Origin: Thalassobacillus devorans
Lineage (GTDB): Bacteria > Bacillota > Bacilli > Bacillales > Halobacillaceae
Length of the DNA stretch: 64,000 nt
Direction of reading: 5' to 3'
NCBI RefSeq assembly: GCF_900176565.1
Contig: NZ_FXEH01000003.1
Location: forward strand, 62,001-126,000
Notes under the pieces: generated by a model
Databases searched by the model: none
Told to the model about the DNA's origin: nothing
The model's input: the letters and a program-made list of their open reading frames with translations, nothing else
Shown: positions 16,413 through 25,874 of the stretch, piece after piece
Layout of the letters: each line of letters begins with the position of its first letter
How positions within the stretch are numbered: the stretch's first letter is position 1
Translations under genes and position numbers: made by a program

Positions 16413-17164
16413 TCCTGAAGGATCAGCTTCAAGTAGTATTCGAAAATCAGATCGGCCAGCATCACAAGTGTCGAACGTGCTGAGACATCATAGCCTTCGT
16501 AAGATGCTTTTTTCACTGGAGCGCTGATGTTCTCAGTTGTTAATAAAGGAAGGGGACTATCCGGATTATTTGTAACCGCAACAGAAGGGATATTCAAGTG
16601 GGATAACTTCTCTGCTGCTTTTAATAGCGTTTCTGTCTCTCCGCTGGAAGAGATGAAAATCACCAGGTCGTCACGTCCAATCCAGTTACTGATCAGATCG
16701 ATCATATGGGATTCATAGATATAAGTGGACGACTGATTCATCTGCATCAGTCGTTTACTTAAGTATTCACCGATCGTTTTGGTTAATCCTACAGATAAAA
16801 TCACAATCCGTTCTGCCTGCTGCATGGAAGCAGCTATACTTACCATGGTCTCAGGTGTCAGTTTTTTTAATGTTTCTGGTATATCCCGGATGTAGCGTTG
16901 TATAGGGTCTTCTTCATCATTAGGCAGGTTGTTGGCTTCGATTCCTTTCAAATGGTACTTCAACTCTGCATAACCTTCTAACCCTAGCTTATGACAGAGA
17001 CGGATAATGGTAGTGGTGCTTACATTGTTAGCATCAGCCATTTTCGTCAAAGGCATCGTTTTGGACTGTTCCAGGTTATCCTCGATGTAATAAAGGACAT
17101 GCTTCTCCGAATGTGTCAGCTCTGGTAAATAGTTAGAGTAAGTCTCCAGCAGTTTGCCCATCAT
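16406..17164 (-). CDS. RpiR-family transcriptional regulator of the mannosylglycerate cluster
   Basis: 252 residues: an N-terminal RpiR helix-turn-helix (MPLTKMADANNVSTTTIIRLCHKLG, about 38-62) and a C-terminal SIS sugar-phosphate binding domain (about 115-245) with VILSVGLTKTIGEY and VIFISSSGETETLL. It is divergent from mngA with a 184-base gap, so it is the likely local regulator, sensing a phosphorylated sugar produced by the pathway. This differs from E. coli, where the mng operon is controlled by the GntR-type MngR. The start is either of two consecutive ATG codons after AAGGAG. Confidence 0.88.
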   Translation of the reverse strand: MMGKLLETYSNYLPELTHSEKHVLYYIEDNLEQSKTMPLTKMADANNVSTTTIIRLCHKLGLEGYAELKYHLKGIEANNLPNDEEDPIQRYIRDIPETLKKLTPETMVSIAASMQQAERIVILSVGLTKTIGEYLSKRLMQMNQSSTYIYESHMIDLISNWIGRDDLVIFISSSGETETLLKAAEKLSHLNIPSVAVTNNPDSPLPLLTTENISAPVKKASYEGYDVSARSTLVMLADLIFEYYLKLILQEK

Positions 17165-17242
17165 CAGTACTCCTTCGCGAACCTCTTATCGCCGTCATCC
17201 TTAGTTTCCTTAAGTATATCATACCGAGTGCGGCTTCTAATA

Positions 17243-17325
17243 TGTACAAATGTACATCACCTGTATAACCATTTGCACTTTCCCCATGTTATAAATGAAT
17301 TACAGAGATAATGAAAACACTTACA
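17243..17325 (+). promoter_or_regulatory. divergent control region: TGTACA palindrome and cre-like box
   Basis: TGTACA-AA-TGTACA (17243-17256), two self-complementary hexamers forming a 14-bp palindrome, is a candidate operator for the RpiR regulator. TGAAAACACTTACA (17312-17325) matches the CcpA cre consensus TGWAANCGNTNWCA at all but one fixed position (A for G), which would place the operon under glucose repression. Both assignments are by motif only. Confidence 0.5.
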
Positions 17326-17348
17326 AAAAACGAGGCGGGTGAGCAAAA

Positions 17349-19331
17349 ATGGAATTAAATCACATGACGGAAAAATCACTAATTCGTTATGACGTGAAAG
17401 AGACGACAAAGGAAAAAGTAATTTGGACTTTAGTAGAATCCCTGTATGAACAAGGGTATATCACCTCTAAAGATGAATATTTTGAAACCGTTTTAGCACG
17501 GGAGAAGGTGTCAGCCACCGGGATGGAGGCAGGGCTTGCAATTCCGCACGGGAAGTCATCAGCTGTCAAAAAAGCAGGCTTTGCAGTCGCAAGGCTTTCC
17601 AATCCTATAGATGATTGGGAAAGCATTGACCCGAACAACAAGGTTGAACTGGTGTTCCTTTTGGCTATCCCAGAGGGTGAGGCGGGTTCCACGCACTTGA
17701 ACCTCTTGGCCGAACTTAGCACGCGTTTAATGGATAAGGAATATTATAGTCGTTTGATGGCTGCCGAGAATTCCGAGCAATTTATAGCTGCTCTGGATCA
17801 GGTTTCCGTAAAAGAGAAGGAAGATAAAGACACTTATGAAAAGACAATCCTTGCGGTAACTGCCTGTGCGGCAGGCATCGCTCATACGTATATGGCGGCT
17901 GAAGCATTAGAGCAGGCTGGAAAAGAGAAAGGCATCCGTGTTCTTACAGAGAAACAGGGAGCGAACGGGTTGGAGGATGAGCACACTGCTACTATGATCC
18001 AGGAAGCTGATGCAGTCATCTTTGCAACAGACATCTCCCCAAAAGGGAAAGAGCGATTCCAAGGACTTCCATACATCCAGGTTCGAGTTGCTGAACCATT
18101 AGGCAAGGGCGATGAGTTGATCGATCGTGTTCTGAATAACCCTGATGGTATCGTTTCAGCTGAAAATGATACAGAAAGTGCTCGTGGAAGCGAGAACCAG
18201 CCAGCCAACAAAAAGACAGGTGTGCTCGCTGAAATGGGTCAGGCCATCCTGACTGGGATTTCCTACATGATCCCGGTTATTGTGGCCGCAGGTCTGATGA
18301 TGGGTATCGCCAAGCTTGGCGCTGTACCATTCGGATTAGTCAATGAAATCAATGATATTTCCTATGCAACCCATGACAATGAGCTGTTTGTGATCCTTCA
18401 TCATCTCGATAAATTTGGGTTTATGATTTTCCAATTTATGTACCCGATTTTTGCTGCCTTTACGGCGTATGCACTTGCTGACCGAGTTGGTATTGTATCT
18501 GGTTTTATCGGTGGTCTATTCGCAGCAGGTATTCACTATCGTTTCTGGGGTATTGAGGAAGGTATCCCTTCCGGTTTCTTCGGTGCATTGATTCTAGGTC
18601 TGTCTGCAGGTTATATTGCACGATTCTTGAATCAGAAGATCAAGCTTAATAAAAACTTCCAGGCGATGAAGCCGATGCTTATCATCCCTGCCATCAGTGT
18701 ATTATCGATCTTTTTACTGAATTTCTACATTGTCGACCCAGTATTTGGCGGTTTAAATGTACTTTTACGTAATACTATCGAAGCTTCACAGGAATCAGGA
18801 GAAATTGTTCTATCAACTATTATCGCGGCAGCTACTGCCTTTGACTTGGGCGGGCCGATTAACAAAGCGGCTGGTGCTATTGCTATCGGCTTAGCAGCGG
18901 ATGAAATCTTCCCGCTTACTGCCCGTGTGCTGGCAATCGTCATTCCGCCGATTGGCCTTGGACTTGCTACGGTGCTTGATAAGTATGTAGTAGGACGTCG
19001 TGTCTTTGATGCGAACTTGCGTGTTACCGGGAACACTTCTATACTGCTTGGCTTTATTGCCATCAGTGAGGGGGCTATTCCGTTCATGCTCCGTAATCCG
19101 ATTATCACCATTCCAATCAATATTATCGGTGCGATTCTTGGTGCAGTCACAGCTGTCCTGTTAGGCGCCGTCCAGTGGCTCCCGCTTCCGGCCTTCTGGG
19201 GTTGGCCGCTCGTCGAAAATATTTGGGCCTACCTGATCGGACTGCTTGTCGGTACGTTGTTTATTGCTCTTGCCAACATTTTTATTCGTCATATGCTGAT
19301 TAAACGAGGACGAATGACAATAACATCATAA
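17349..19331 (+). CDS. mngA: PTS EIIABC permease, probable 2-O-mannosyl-glycerate specific
   Basis: 660 residues in the order EIIA-EIIB-EIIC of the fructose/mannitol superfamily. EIIA carries phospho-His67 (AIPHGKSS); EIIB carries phospho-Cys173 (AVTACAAGIAHTYMAAEAL); EIIC spans about 300-650 with eight or more helices. Length and domain order match E. coli MngA (about 658 residues). It would import mannosylglycerate as the 6-phosphate. Specificity rests on the neighbours: the next gene encodes a GH38 mannosidase and a glycerate kinase follows. A fructose PTS is the alternative, but no phosphofructokinase gene is nearby. Confidence 0.87.
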   Translation: MELNHMTEKSLIRYDVKETTKEKVIWTLVESLYEQGYITSKDEYFETVLAREKVSATGMEAGLAIPHGKSSAVKKAGFAVARLSNPIDDWESIDPNNKVELVFLLAIPEGEAGSTHLNLLAELSTRLMDKEYYSRLMAAENSEQFIAALDQVSVKEKEDKDTYEKTILAVTACAAGIAHTYMAAEALEQAGKEKGIRVLTEKQGANGLEDEHTATMIQEADAVIFATDISPKGKERFQGLPYIQVRVAEPLGKGDELIDRVLNNPDGIVSAENDTESARGSENQPANKKTGVLAEMGQAILTGISYMIPVIVAAGLMMGIAKLGAVPFGLVNEINDISYATHDNELFVILHHLDKFGFMIFQFMYPIFAAFTAYALADRVGIVSGFIGGLFAAGIHYRFWGIEEGIPSGFFGALILGLSAGYIARFLNQKIKLNKNFQAMKPMLIIPAISVLSIFLLNFYIVDPVFGGLNVLLRNTIEASQESGEIVLSTIIAAATAFDLGGPINKAAGAIAIGLAADEIFPLTARVLAIVIPPIGLGLATVLDKYVVGRRVFDANLRVTGNTSILLGFIAISEGAIPFMLRNPIITIPINIIGAILGAVTAVLLGAVQWLPLPAFWGWPLVENIWAYLIGLLVGTLFIALANIFIRHMLIKRGRMTITS

Positions 19332-19339
19332 AAAAAGAC

Positions 19340-19377
19340 ATGTTCGCGGAATCTTTGTTACGAAGATCCGCGAACAT
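19340..19377 (+). other. strong intercistronic hairpin between mngA and mngB
   Basis: ATGTTCGCGG (19340-19349) and CCGCGAACAT (19368-19377) pair perfectly, extended inward by TCTT/AAGA with one bulge around a 7-base loop. There is no T-run, so it is more likely an mRNA stability or processing element that protects or separates the mngA and mngB messages than a terminator. Confidence 0.7.
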
Positions 19378-19400
19378 ACTGTTATATTGGAGGATTCGTT

Positions 19401-22052
19401 ATGTCTAAGAAACGTGTCTATGTCGTTCCTCATTCCCACTGGGACAGGGAATGGTATTTCACCATAGAAGATTCAAATATCCTATTAGCAGAAAACCTTG
19501 ATCATCTGCTTGAATTACTCGAGCAACATGAAGAATACCACGGCTATGTCTTTGACGCGCAAATGTCTATTGTTGATGAGTACTTGAAAGTAAGACCGGA
19601 TAACAAAGAACGTCTCACGCGCCTGATCGAACAAAAGCGAATTTTTGTCGGCCCATGGTATACCCAGGCGGATTCCCTGCTCGTCCATAAGGAATCACTG
19701 GTGAGGAACCTGCTTTATGGCGTGAAGGGGACAGAAACGATGGGCCATAGTATGAATGTCGGCTACCTGCCTGATATCTTTGGTCAAAATACCTATCTCC
19801 CAGCGCTGTTTCATGATTTCGACATCGATTATGCTATTTTGCAGCGAGGCATCTATTCCGACCAATTAGACGGAAATACTAATTTTCTTTGGAAATCTCC
19901 AGATGGAAAATCGGTGAAAGCAAACCTTATCCCGCTTGGCTATGGACCTGGTAAGTTTTTGAATGCGGAGAAAGAATTCCATCAGGAACGGCTGCAGCCG
20001 ATGCTCGAAAAGTTAGCGAAAATGAACAAGGATACAGATAACCTGCTTCTTCCTGCTGGCGGGGACCAGGTTCTGGTACGCGAGCATTTCCCGGAGACGA
20101 TTCAACAGTTGAATGCACAGGATGAGCAGTATGACTACGTGCTGTCCGATTATGAAACCTTCATGGAAGATACCTGGGAGGAAGGCGATTTCGACCATAC
20201 CATTACCGGTGAACTGATTGGCACGGAGAATTCCCGTATTCATAATACGATCCGGTCTCAACGTTATGATATCAAGCAATGGAACAGTTTCGTCGAGCAT
20301 AAAATGATCAACCAATTAGAACCATTAGCCGTTATCGGAAAACACTTAGGGCTTCGTTACCCTCAGGAATGGCTGGATATCATGTGGAAAAACCTCTTCG
20401 ATGTTCATGCTCACGATAGTATCGGCGGGTGCAACTCGGATGATACGAATAAGGACATCATGCACCGTTTGGAAAAAATAAACCGTCAGGCAGACGGACT
20501 GTTGAACTTGATTAAGAAGCAGCTGACCCATGCAATCGCCAGTAAACTGAAAGAAGACGATATTGTGGTGGTGTTTAATACGAACCTGAAACCTTATCAT
20601 GGAGCTGTAGAAACCACTGTTTTTACAAAAGAAAAAGATTTCACATTACAGACAATGGATGGACAAGAACTGCCAGTGACGGTCACGGAGCAAGAGTATC
20701 TGAGTGGTGGAAAGAAAATCGTTGTAACAGCTGAAGGTGATAAGGAAGTGGAAATCCCGGGCTACTACCGTTCTCAATTACTTGTTGACCAGGCTGAAAT
20801 CCCTGGACTAGGCTATACCACCTTGCGAGTGAAACAGGGGACTGGGATCGCACGGCTGCAGCCAGATAATGGGACAACAATCGAGAACGATAACTGCCAG
20901 GTGACTTGCAACAACCAAGGAAAATTGATTCTAAAAGATAAGCGATCCGACTTGACCATGGAAAACTTCCTGCAATTTGAAAATGTCGCGGATGCTGGTG
21001 ACTCTTATGACTTTTCTCCGCTTCCAAAAGATGAGCCCATCCTCTTAGACGAAGCAGAATTGATTCATATTGAAAAGTCATCATTAGTTCAGCAAATGAT
21101 TGTCATGCACCAGGCCGCCGTACCTGCTGATCTTCAGGAACGAAAGGATAACCAGGAAAAACGTCCATTGACAGTGTATTCCACTATTGAACTTCGTAAA
21201 GGGGAAGACCTTATCCGCATCCATCACGAGATGGATAACCAGGCCAGGGATCATCGCCTTCGTGCTTTGATTCAAACACCGGTGAAGGATGCAGAAACAT
21301 CATTCGGAGACCAGGGTTATAGTATCATCGAACGGCCGGTAACTAACCCTCGGATGGAAACGTGGAGGGAGCAAGGATATAAAGAGGCGCCAGTCCCGAT
21401 TTATACCGTAGAGCAATTTGCTGGTGTAGAGAGTGCCGAAGGTCATTTGACTGCCTTTACAAAAGGAATCAAGGAATATGAAGTAATAGCTGAGTCCGGT
21501 CAGCTGGCATTGACCTTATTCCGTAGTGTCGGTTTATTAGGAAGAGATGATCTGCTCTGGAGACCGGGCCGGGCATCAGGCATCAATAACAAAGTAGTCA
21601 CTACCCCGGACGCACAGATGACCGGAAGAATGACGTTTGATTATGCCCTCTATATGGAAAACGAAAATGTAGAGGAAGCAGCACTATTCCGGTTAGCCGA
21701 TCACTATAATGACAGATATGTATCCTATCAGAAACAAAATCTTAATACGTTTGAAGAACGATTGGACAGGTTTGAAATACCTTATCCGATCAGCGAACTT
21801 CCAGACAGCCATGAGCTTGCTGCTATTGACAATCCAAATGTATTTATCAGTGCTGTCAAAAAGGCACATGACGATGATGCCATCATAGTCCGGTTATTCA
21901 ATCCATCGGATAAAGAGGAAACGGTCACATTGGCCAGTGACTACCTGCTCGATCAGCAGTTGACGAACCTGGCCGAAGAAAAAGACGAAAAAATAACTGC
22001 TTCGACGGTTGCCATCGCACCAAAATCTTTTCAAACCGTCAAACTTTCCTGA
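19401..22052 (+). CDS. mngB: GH38 alpha-mannosidase, probable mannosyl-6-P-glycerate hydrolase
   Basis: 883 residues, close to E. coli MngB (877). The zinc-binding HSHWDREW motif is at residues 11-18 and the likely nucleophile is Asp125 in GYLPDIFGQNTYLP; a second zinc-side motif appears as VHAHDSIGGCNSD near 335. GH38 enzymes release alpha-linked mannose with retention. MngB acts in the cytoplasm on mannosyl-6-phosphate-glycerate and gives mannose-6-phosphate and glycerate. Ribosome site TTGGAGG before ATG. It is part of the operon mngA-mngB-GH13-glxK, with 8 bases to the next start region. Confidence 0.9.
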   Translation: MSKKRVYVVPHSHWDREWYFTIEDSNILLAENLDHLLELLEQHEEYHGYVFDAQMSIVDEYLKVRPDNKERLTRLIEQKRIFVGPWYTQADSLLVHKESLVRNLLYGVKGTETMGHSMNVGYLPDIFGQNTYLPALFHDFDIDYAILQRGIYSDQLDGNTNFLWKSPDGKSVKANLIPLGYGPGKFLNAEKEFHQERLQPMLEKLAKMNKDTDNLLLPAGGDQVLVREHFPETIQQLNAQDEQYDYVLSDYETFMEDTWEEGDFDHTITGELIGTENSRIHNTIRSQRYDIKQWNSFVEHKMINQLEPLAVIGKHLGLRYPQEWLDIMWKNLFDVHAHDSIGGCNSDDTNKDIMHRLEKINRQADGLLNLIKKQLTHAIASKLKEDDIVVVFNTNLKPYHGAVETTVFTKEKDFTLQTMDGQELPVTVTEQEYLSGGKKIVVTAEGDKEVEIPGYYRSQLLVDQAEIPGLGYTTLRVKQGTGIARLQPDNGTTIENDNCQVTCNNQGKLILKDKRSDLTMENFLQFENVADAGDSYDFSPLPKDEPILLDEAELIHIEKSSLVQQMIVMHQAAVPADLQERKDNQEKRPLTVYSTIELRKGEDLIRIHHEMDNQARDHRLRALIQTPVKDAETSFGDQGYSIIERPVTNPRMETWREQGYKEAPVPIYTVEQFAGVESAEGHLTAFTKGIKEYEVIAESGQLALTLFRSVGLLGRDDLLWRPGRASGINNKVVTTPDAQMTGRMTFDYALYMENENVEEAALFRLADHYNDRYVSYQKQNLNTFEERLDRFEIPYPISELPDSHELAAIDNPNVFISAVKKAHDDDAIIVRLFNPSDKEETVTLASDYLLDQQLTNLAEEKDEKITASTVAIAPKSFQTVKLS

Positions 22053-22069
22053 AAAGGAGTATGCCAGCT

Positions 22070-23764
22070 ATGCATAAAGAACAATTAATCCAACTGATTG
22101 AGGATCATTTAAAGAAGATTTATCAAAACGAATACCATCCGGAATACACCAATGAATTCCGTACCTTCATCGAAAATTGGGAAGGAAAGGAGTGGGGAAC
22201 TCCCACTCCTTTAACCGAAGAGAACATTTATTTGATTGCGTATGGGGACAGCATCTACGATAATGATCGACCGACCCTTCCTGTGCTTCATCAGTTCCTG
22301 AAAGAAGAAGCGGGCGAAGCCATTACCGATGTACACCTGCTTCCTATGTTCCCTTACACTTCAGATGATGGATTTTCCGTTACAGACTATCGGAAGATTA
22401 ATCCGGAACTTGGCAGCTGGGAAAACATAAGAAGTTTCTCACGTGACTACCGGATGATGTTTGATTTTGTAGCCAATCACATCTCCCAATCCAGTGAATG
22501 GTTTCAAAAATATTTGGCTGGTAATCCTGACTTTGAAGGATTTTTCATTCCAGAGGACGAAACTTTTGATATGAGTAATGTAGTCCGTCCACGTACGTCC
22601 CCATTGTTCCATGAATATGAAGGGGAAACAGGAGTGAAGACGGCCTGGACTACCTTCAGTAAAGACCAGGTGGATGTCAATTTCAAACATTTCCCTGCCC
22701 TGATGGAAATGACGGATGTCCTGTTAGATTTCTTGAATGAGGGTGCGACAAGTATTCGACTCGACGCGATCGGCTTTATTTGGAAGGAGTCGGGCACGAC
22801 GTGTATTCATTTACCGCAGGCTCATGAAATCATCAAGCTTTGGAATACGATTGTCAGCTATTTTAAACCGAATGTACAGATCATCACGGAGACGAATGTC
22901 CCTCACCAGGAAAATATCAGTTATTTTGGTAATGGGACAGATGAAGCCAATATGGTGTATCAGTTCTCTTTGCCGCCATTAGTGCTGTATAGTTTTACGA
23001 CTCACAATACCCGCCACCTGACCGAATGGGCGAAAACCATAACGAAAGTCTCTGATCAGGCTACGTACTTTAACTTCCTTGCCAGTCATGACGGTATTGG
23101 GATGAGGCCGACAGAGGGCATCCTTACCGAAGAGGAAAAACAGATGCTGGTGGACAAAGTACTGGAAAATGGAGGAGAGGTTTCTTATAAAAGCAACCCG
23201 GATGGCAGTCAATCTGTTTACGAGTTGAACATCAACTATACGGATGCACTTATCAATCAGGGGGAAGATGATGAACTGGAGAAGGTTATCCGTAAGACGC
23301 TGGCTGCACACGCCATTTTATTATCATTCATTGGTGTGCCGGCGATTTATTATCATTCTCTACTTGGCTCGTCTAACGATACGGCAGGGATGGAAGAATC
23401 AGGCATACCACGCCGAATCAACCGTGAAAAGTTAGCCTATCAGGATATTAAGCAGGAACTGCATGAAGACCCTAGAAGACGCGGGATTTTTAACGGTCTG
23501 AAGCAAATGATTGGTATCCGCAAGCAGCAAAGTGCCTTCTCGCCTTATGCTTCACAGGAAGTGGTCGACCTGTCTGATCAGGCTTTTGGATTGGTCCGTT
23601 ATAATGAAGATACTGGAGAAAAAATATTCTTCGCAGTGAATACTGGGAAAGAACCGGAAATAGTCCATCTTCCATTCTCTGGACACGAATTACTCACGAA
23701 TAAGGCTGTTACGGATAGAGTTACGTTGGGTGAATATGAGTTTGTATGGATACTTGCGGATTAA
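22070..23764 (+). CDS. GH13_18 phosphorylase, probable glucosylglycerate phosphorylase
   Basis: 564 residues of the sucrose-phosphorylase subfamily. Conserved region I is FDFVANHISQSSEWF; the nucleophile is Asp232 (IRLDAIGF), the acid/base Glu274 (ITETNVPH), and the third acid is in FLASHDGIG. Members act on sucrose, sucrose-6-phosphate or glucosylglycerate. With a glycerate kinase next door and mannosylglycerate enzymes upstream, glucosylglycerate is the best guess: phosphate splits it into glucose-1-phosphate and glycerate. ATG 22070 is chosen because AAAGGAG ends 10 bases before it, while the ATG at 22061 is too close. Confidence 0.85.
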   Translation: MHKEQLIQLIEDHLKKIYQNEYHPEYTNEFRTFIENWEGKEWGTPTPLTEENIYLIAYGDSIYDNDRPTLPVLHQFLKEEAGEAITDVHLLPMFPYTSDDGFSVTDYRKINPELGSWENIRSFSRDYRMMFDFVANHISQSSEWFQKYLAGNPDFEGFFIPEDETFDMSNVVRPRTSPLFHEYEGETGVKTAWTTFSKDQVDVNFKHFPALMEMTDVLLDFLNEGATSIRLDAIGFIWKESGTTCIHLPQAHEIIKLWNTIVSYFKPNVQIITETNVPHQENISYFGNGTDEANMVYQFSLPPLVLYSFTTHNTRHLTEWAKTITKVSDQATYFNFLASHDGIGMRPTEGILTEEEKQMLVDKVLENGGEVSYKSNPDGSQSVYELNINYTDALINQGEDDELEKVIRKTLAAHAILLSFIGVPAIYYHSLLGSSNDTAGMEESGIPRRINREKLAYQDIKQELHEDPRRRGIFNGLKQMIGIRKQQSAFSPYASQEVVDLSDQAFGLVRYNEDTGEKIFFAVNTGKEPEIVHLPFSGHELLTNKAVTDRVTLGEYEFVWILAD

Positions 23765-23779
23765 GAAAGTAGGGATGGT

Positions 23780-24925
23780 ATGAAAGTATTGATCGCTCCC
23801 GATTCTTTTAAGGGATCACTGTCAGCTTATGAGGTAGGTCAGGCCGCTGGATCAGGGGTAAAAAGGGTATTCCCGGATGCGGAAATGATTTCCGTTCCTA
23901 TGGCTGACGGAGGAGAAGGTTCGATTGAGGCATTATCCTCCCTGGGTGTTCAGGAAATTCCTGTTACGGTTACCGGACCGTCTGGAGAAACCGTCCATAC
24001 GAGTTATATCACATTGCAACAAGACGGTGAGGAGACCGCTTTTATTGAGTGCGCACGCAGTACAGGTCTGCCGTTAATTCATAAGGAAACTGCAGACCCC
24101 TATGAATTGAATTCGTATGGATTGGGTGAGCAAATAAAAGATGCGGTCGAACGGGGATATAAAACCATCATGATATCCTTGGGAGGCAGTGCCACGACGG
24201 ACGGCGGAACGGGTATGCTCCAGGCCTTAGGTTTTCAGTTTTTGAATGCCACTGGTGACATTCTTGGAGTCAATCGCAATGTGCTGACGGAAGCCGTTCA
24301 TATTACGGATGAAAATAAGCTTGCCGGACTGGCTGCCTGTCAATTCATAGCAGCTACTGATGTTACTAATCCCTTTTATGGTACTCAAGGGGCTGCCTAT
24401 ATTTATGGCCCTCAAAAGGGTGCTACAGCAGAGCAGGTGCCTGAACTTGACCATGGACTTCAGCAGCTGGCGAAATCAATACAAGAAAAGTATGGACGTG
24501 ATGTACAGCATATCCCTGGTGCGGGTGCTGCGGGAGGACTTGGAGGTGCGCTTGCCGGTGTATTAGGTGCAGAGTTGAAGTCAGGCTTTGATATTATTGC
24601 GGCACTTACCGATCTGGAAGAAAAAATTAGCTCGAGTGACTTGGTTATCACGGGAGAAGGCAGTCTTGATGCGCAATCGTTATATGGAAAAGTTCCGGTA
24701 AATGTAGCCAGGATGGCGAAAAAACACGGGAAGTCAGTGGTTGCCATCGCAGGAACCGTGGGAGAAGATATATTTGAACTTCATGATATGATTGATGCTG
24801 TCTTCTCCATTCAGACTGGCCCGAGAAGTCTGGAAGATGCTATGAATCCTGAGATCGCCGCACAACAAATCACCCAGACAACCGAACAGATCATGCGCCT
24901 TTGGAAAGCAAGTCTCTTTTGTTAA
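23780..24925 (+). CDS. glxK: glycerate kinase
   Basis: 381 residues of the GarK/GlxK glycerate kinase family, with MKVLIAPDSFKGSLSA at the N-terminus, PMADGGEGSIEAL, SLGGSATTDGGTGMLQALGF and ITGEGSLDAQSLYGKVP. It phosphorylates glycerate to 2-phosphoglycerate (or 3-phosphoglycerate in some members), feeding lower glycolysis. It is the last gene of the mng operon, 15 bases after the phosphorylase, and uses the glycerate released by both preceding enzymes. A repeat element and no clear terminator of its own follow; the hairpin at 25205-25235 may end the transcript. Confidence 0.93.
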   Translation: MKVLIAPDSFKGSLSAYEVGQAAGSGVKRVFPDAEMISVPMADGGEGSIEALSSLGVQEIPVTVTGPSGETVHTSYITLQQDGEETAFIECARSTGLPLIHKETADPYELNSYGLGEQIKDAVERGYKTIMISLGGSATTDGGTGMLQALGFQFLNATGDILGVNRNVLTEAVHITDENKLAGLAACQFIAATDVTNPFYGTQGAAYIYGPQKGATAEQVPELDHGLQQLAKSIQEKYGRDVQHIPGAGAAGGLGGALAGVLGAELKSGFDIIAALTDLEEKISSSDLVITGEGSLDAQSLYGKVPVNVARMAKKHGKSVVAIAGTVGEDIFELHDMIDAVFSIQTGPRSLEDAMNPEIAAQQITQTTEQIMRLWKASLFC

Positions 24926-24950
24926 TAACTAGATAAGCGATAAGTGCTAT

Positions 24951-25120
24951 TTGATTTCGAGATGTTTGTAAGAGTTAGGGGCAAAGGGGAAGGATTCGCT
25001 TTCCTGCGGGGACCTGGCAAGCTTCCTCGGGCTGCGCCCTGTGGGATCTCGCCTAGCCCCTTCTCCCGCGGGAGTCTCACCCTTCCCCGTCGCCCCTCCT
25101 CATATAAGATTTTCGAAATC
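24951..25120. repeat. MITE-like element, copy C (one module with both terminal repeats)
   Basis: Terminal sequences TTGATTTCGAGAT (24951-24963) and ATAAGATTTTCGAAATC (25104-25120) are inverted relatives of the ends seen at 40905, 41378, 58739 and 58821. Inside is one GC-rich module in the opposite orientation to copies B and E, with TTCGCTTTCCTGCGGGG, GGGATCTCGCC and CCCGCGGGAGTCTCAC. It fills most of the 320-base gap after glxK. A frame crosses it on each strand, but neither has a ribosome site and both follow the repeat. Confidence 0.8.
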
Positions 25121-25204
25121 GCCATTTTCCCAGCCGGTCATAACGCGCATGAAATTCTCGAAACTTGTCATACAGTATAGTGGATTAATTTTATAGGAAA
25201 TGTA

Positions 25205-25236
25205 AAAACACTTGGCTATCAAACCAAGTGTTTTTT
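25205..25236. terminator. terminator between glxK region and flavodoxin-fold gene
   Basis: AACACTTGG pairs with CCAAGTGTT and is followed by TTTTTT; the A-rich left flank could serve the minus-strand gene as well. Confidence 0.88.
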
Positions 25237-25247
25237 GCGTGTGAAGT

Positions 25248-25874
25248 TCACATCACGTTTCCTTCTGCGGGGATTGGATTCTGTTTCAATATCCTGGCTA
25301 AATGGATCAGGTTATAAGCTTCCATCGTAATATTACTGCGGGTAAAGTCATTTTCGATGCCGTTGGCTTCGATATAGGAGGGGCCTGGACCTGCTTCTCC
25401 AACCCAGTATGCATCGGCATTCGGTGGAATATTGAAACCAAAGTGAGCTAGAGAGAAGAGGATGGAACCGGCTGCTTTTTTGGCACCATCTTCGTTACCC
25501 GTCACCACTGTTCCGGCTACTTTATTATAGTAAATTGATTGCCCTTTTTCATTTGTGACGGAGGCCCCTCCATTAATTCGTTCAATTGCCAGTTTGGCAA
25601 GACTGCTTTTTTCTCCAGCCCACACCGGGGTAGCAAGAACAAGAATATCGGCTTCCTTGATTTTTTCAAAAATCTTCGGCCATTCATCGCCTTCCCCGAG
25701 GTCGTCACTGACTCCAAATTTGATGGCGTAGTCAGCGAGCCGTACGGTTTCGTGGGCGACTTCTTTTTTATCGAATATCTCTGTCAATTCATTGGAGAGT
25801 GCTTCCGTATTGGAAGGCTCTTCGTCACTAGTTTTAAAGGATGCATTCAAGATTAAAGCTTTCAGTTCAGTCAT
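25248..25874 (-). CDS. NAD(P)H-dependent flavodoxin-fold oxidoreductase
   Basis: 208 residues. The flavin-binding start MTELKALILNASFKTSDEEPSNTEAL and the loop ILVLATPVWAGEKSSLAKLAIERI are typical of FMN reductases of the NADPH-dependent (WrbA-like/FMN_red) group, which reduce flavins, quinones or azo compounds. The ATG at 25874 has AAAGGAG 8 bases upstream; an in-frame extension of 29 codons lacks a ribosome site and is rejected. A single-gene unit; substrate unknown. Confidence 0.85.
   Translation of the reverse strand: MTELKALILNASFKTSDEEPSNTEALSNELTEIFDKKEVAHETVRLADYAIKFGVSDDLGEGDEWPKIFEKIKEADILVLATPVWAGEKSSLAKLAIERINGGASVTNEKGQSIYYNKVAGTVVTGNEDGAKKAAGSILFSLAHFGFNIPPNADAYWVGEAGPGPSYIEANGIENDFTRSNITMEAYNLIHLARILKQNPIPAEGNVM

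Noticed and set aside
24944-25180. Frames on both strands after glxK
   Set aside because: They coincide with MITE-like copy C and give Pro/Arg-rich chains without a ribosome site or family match.
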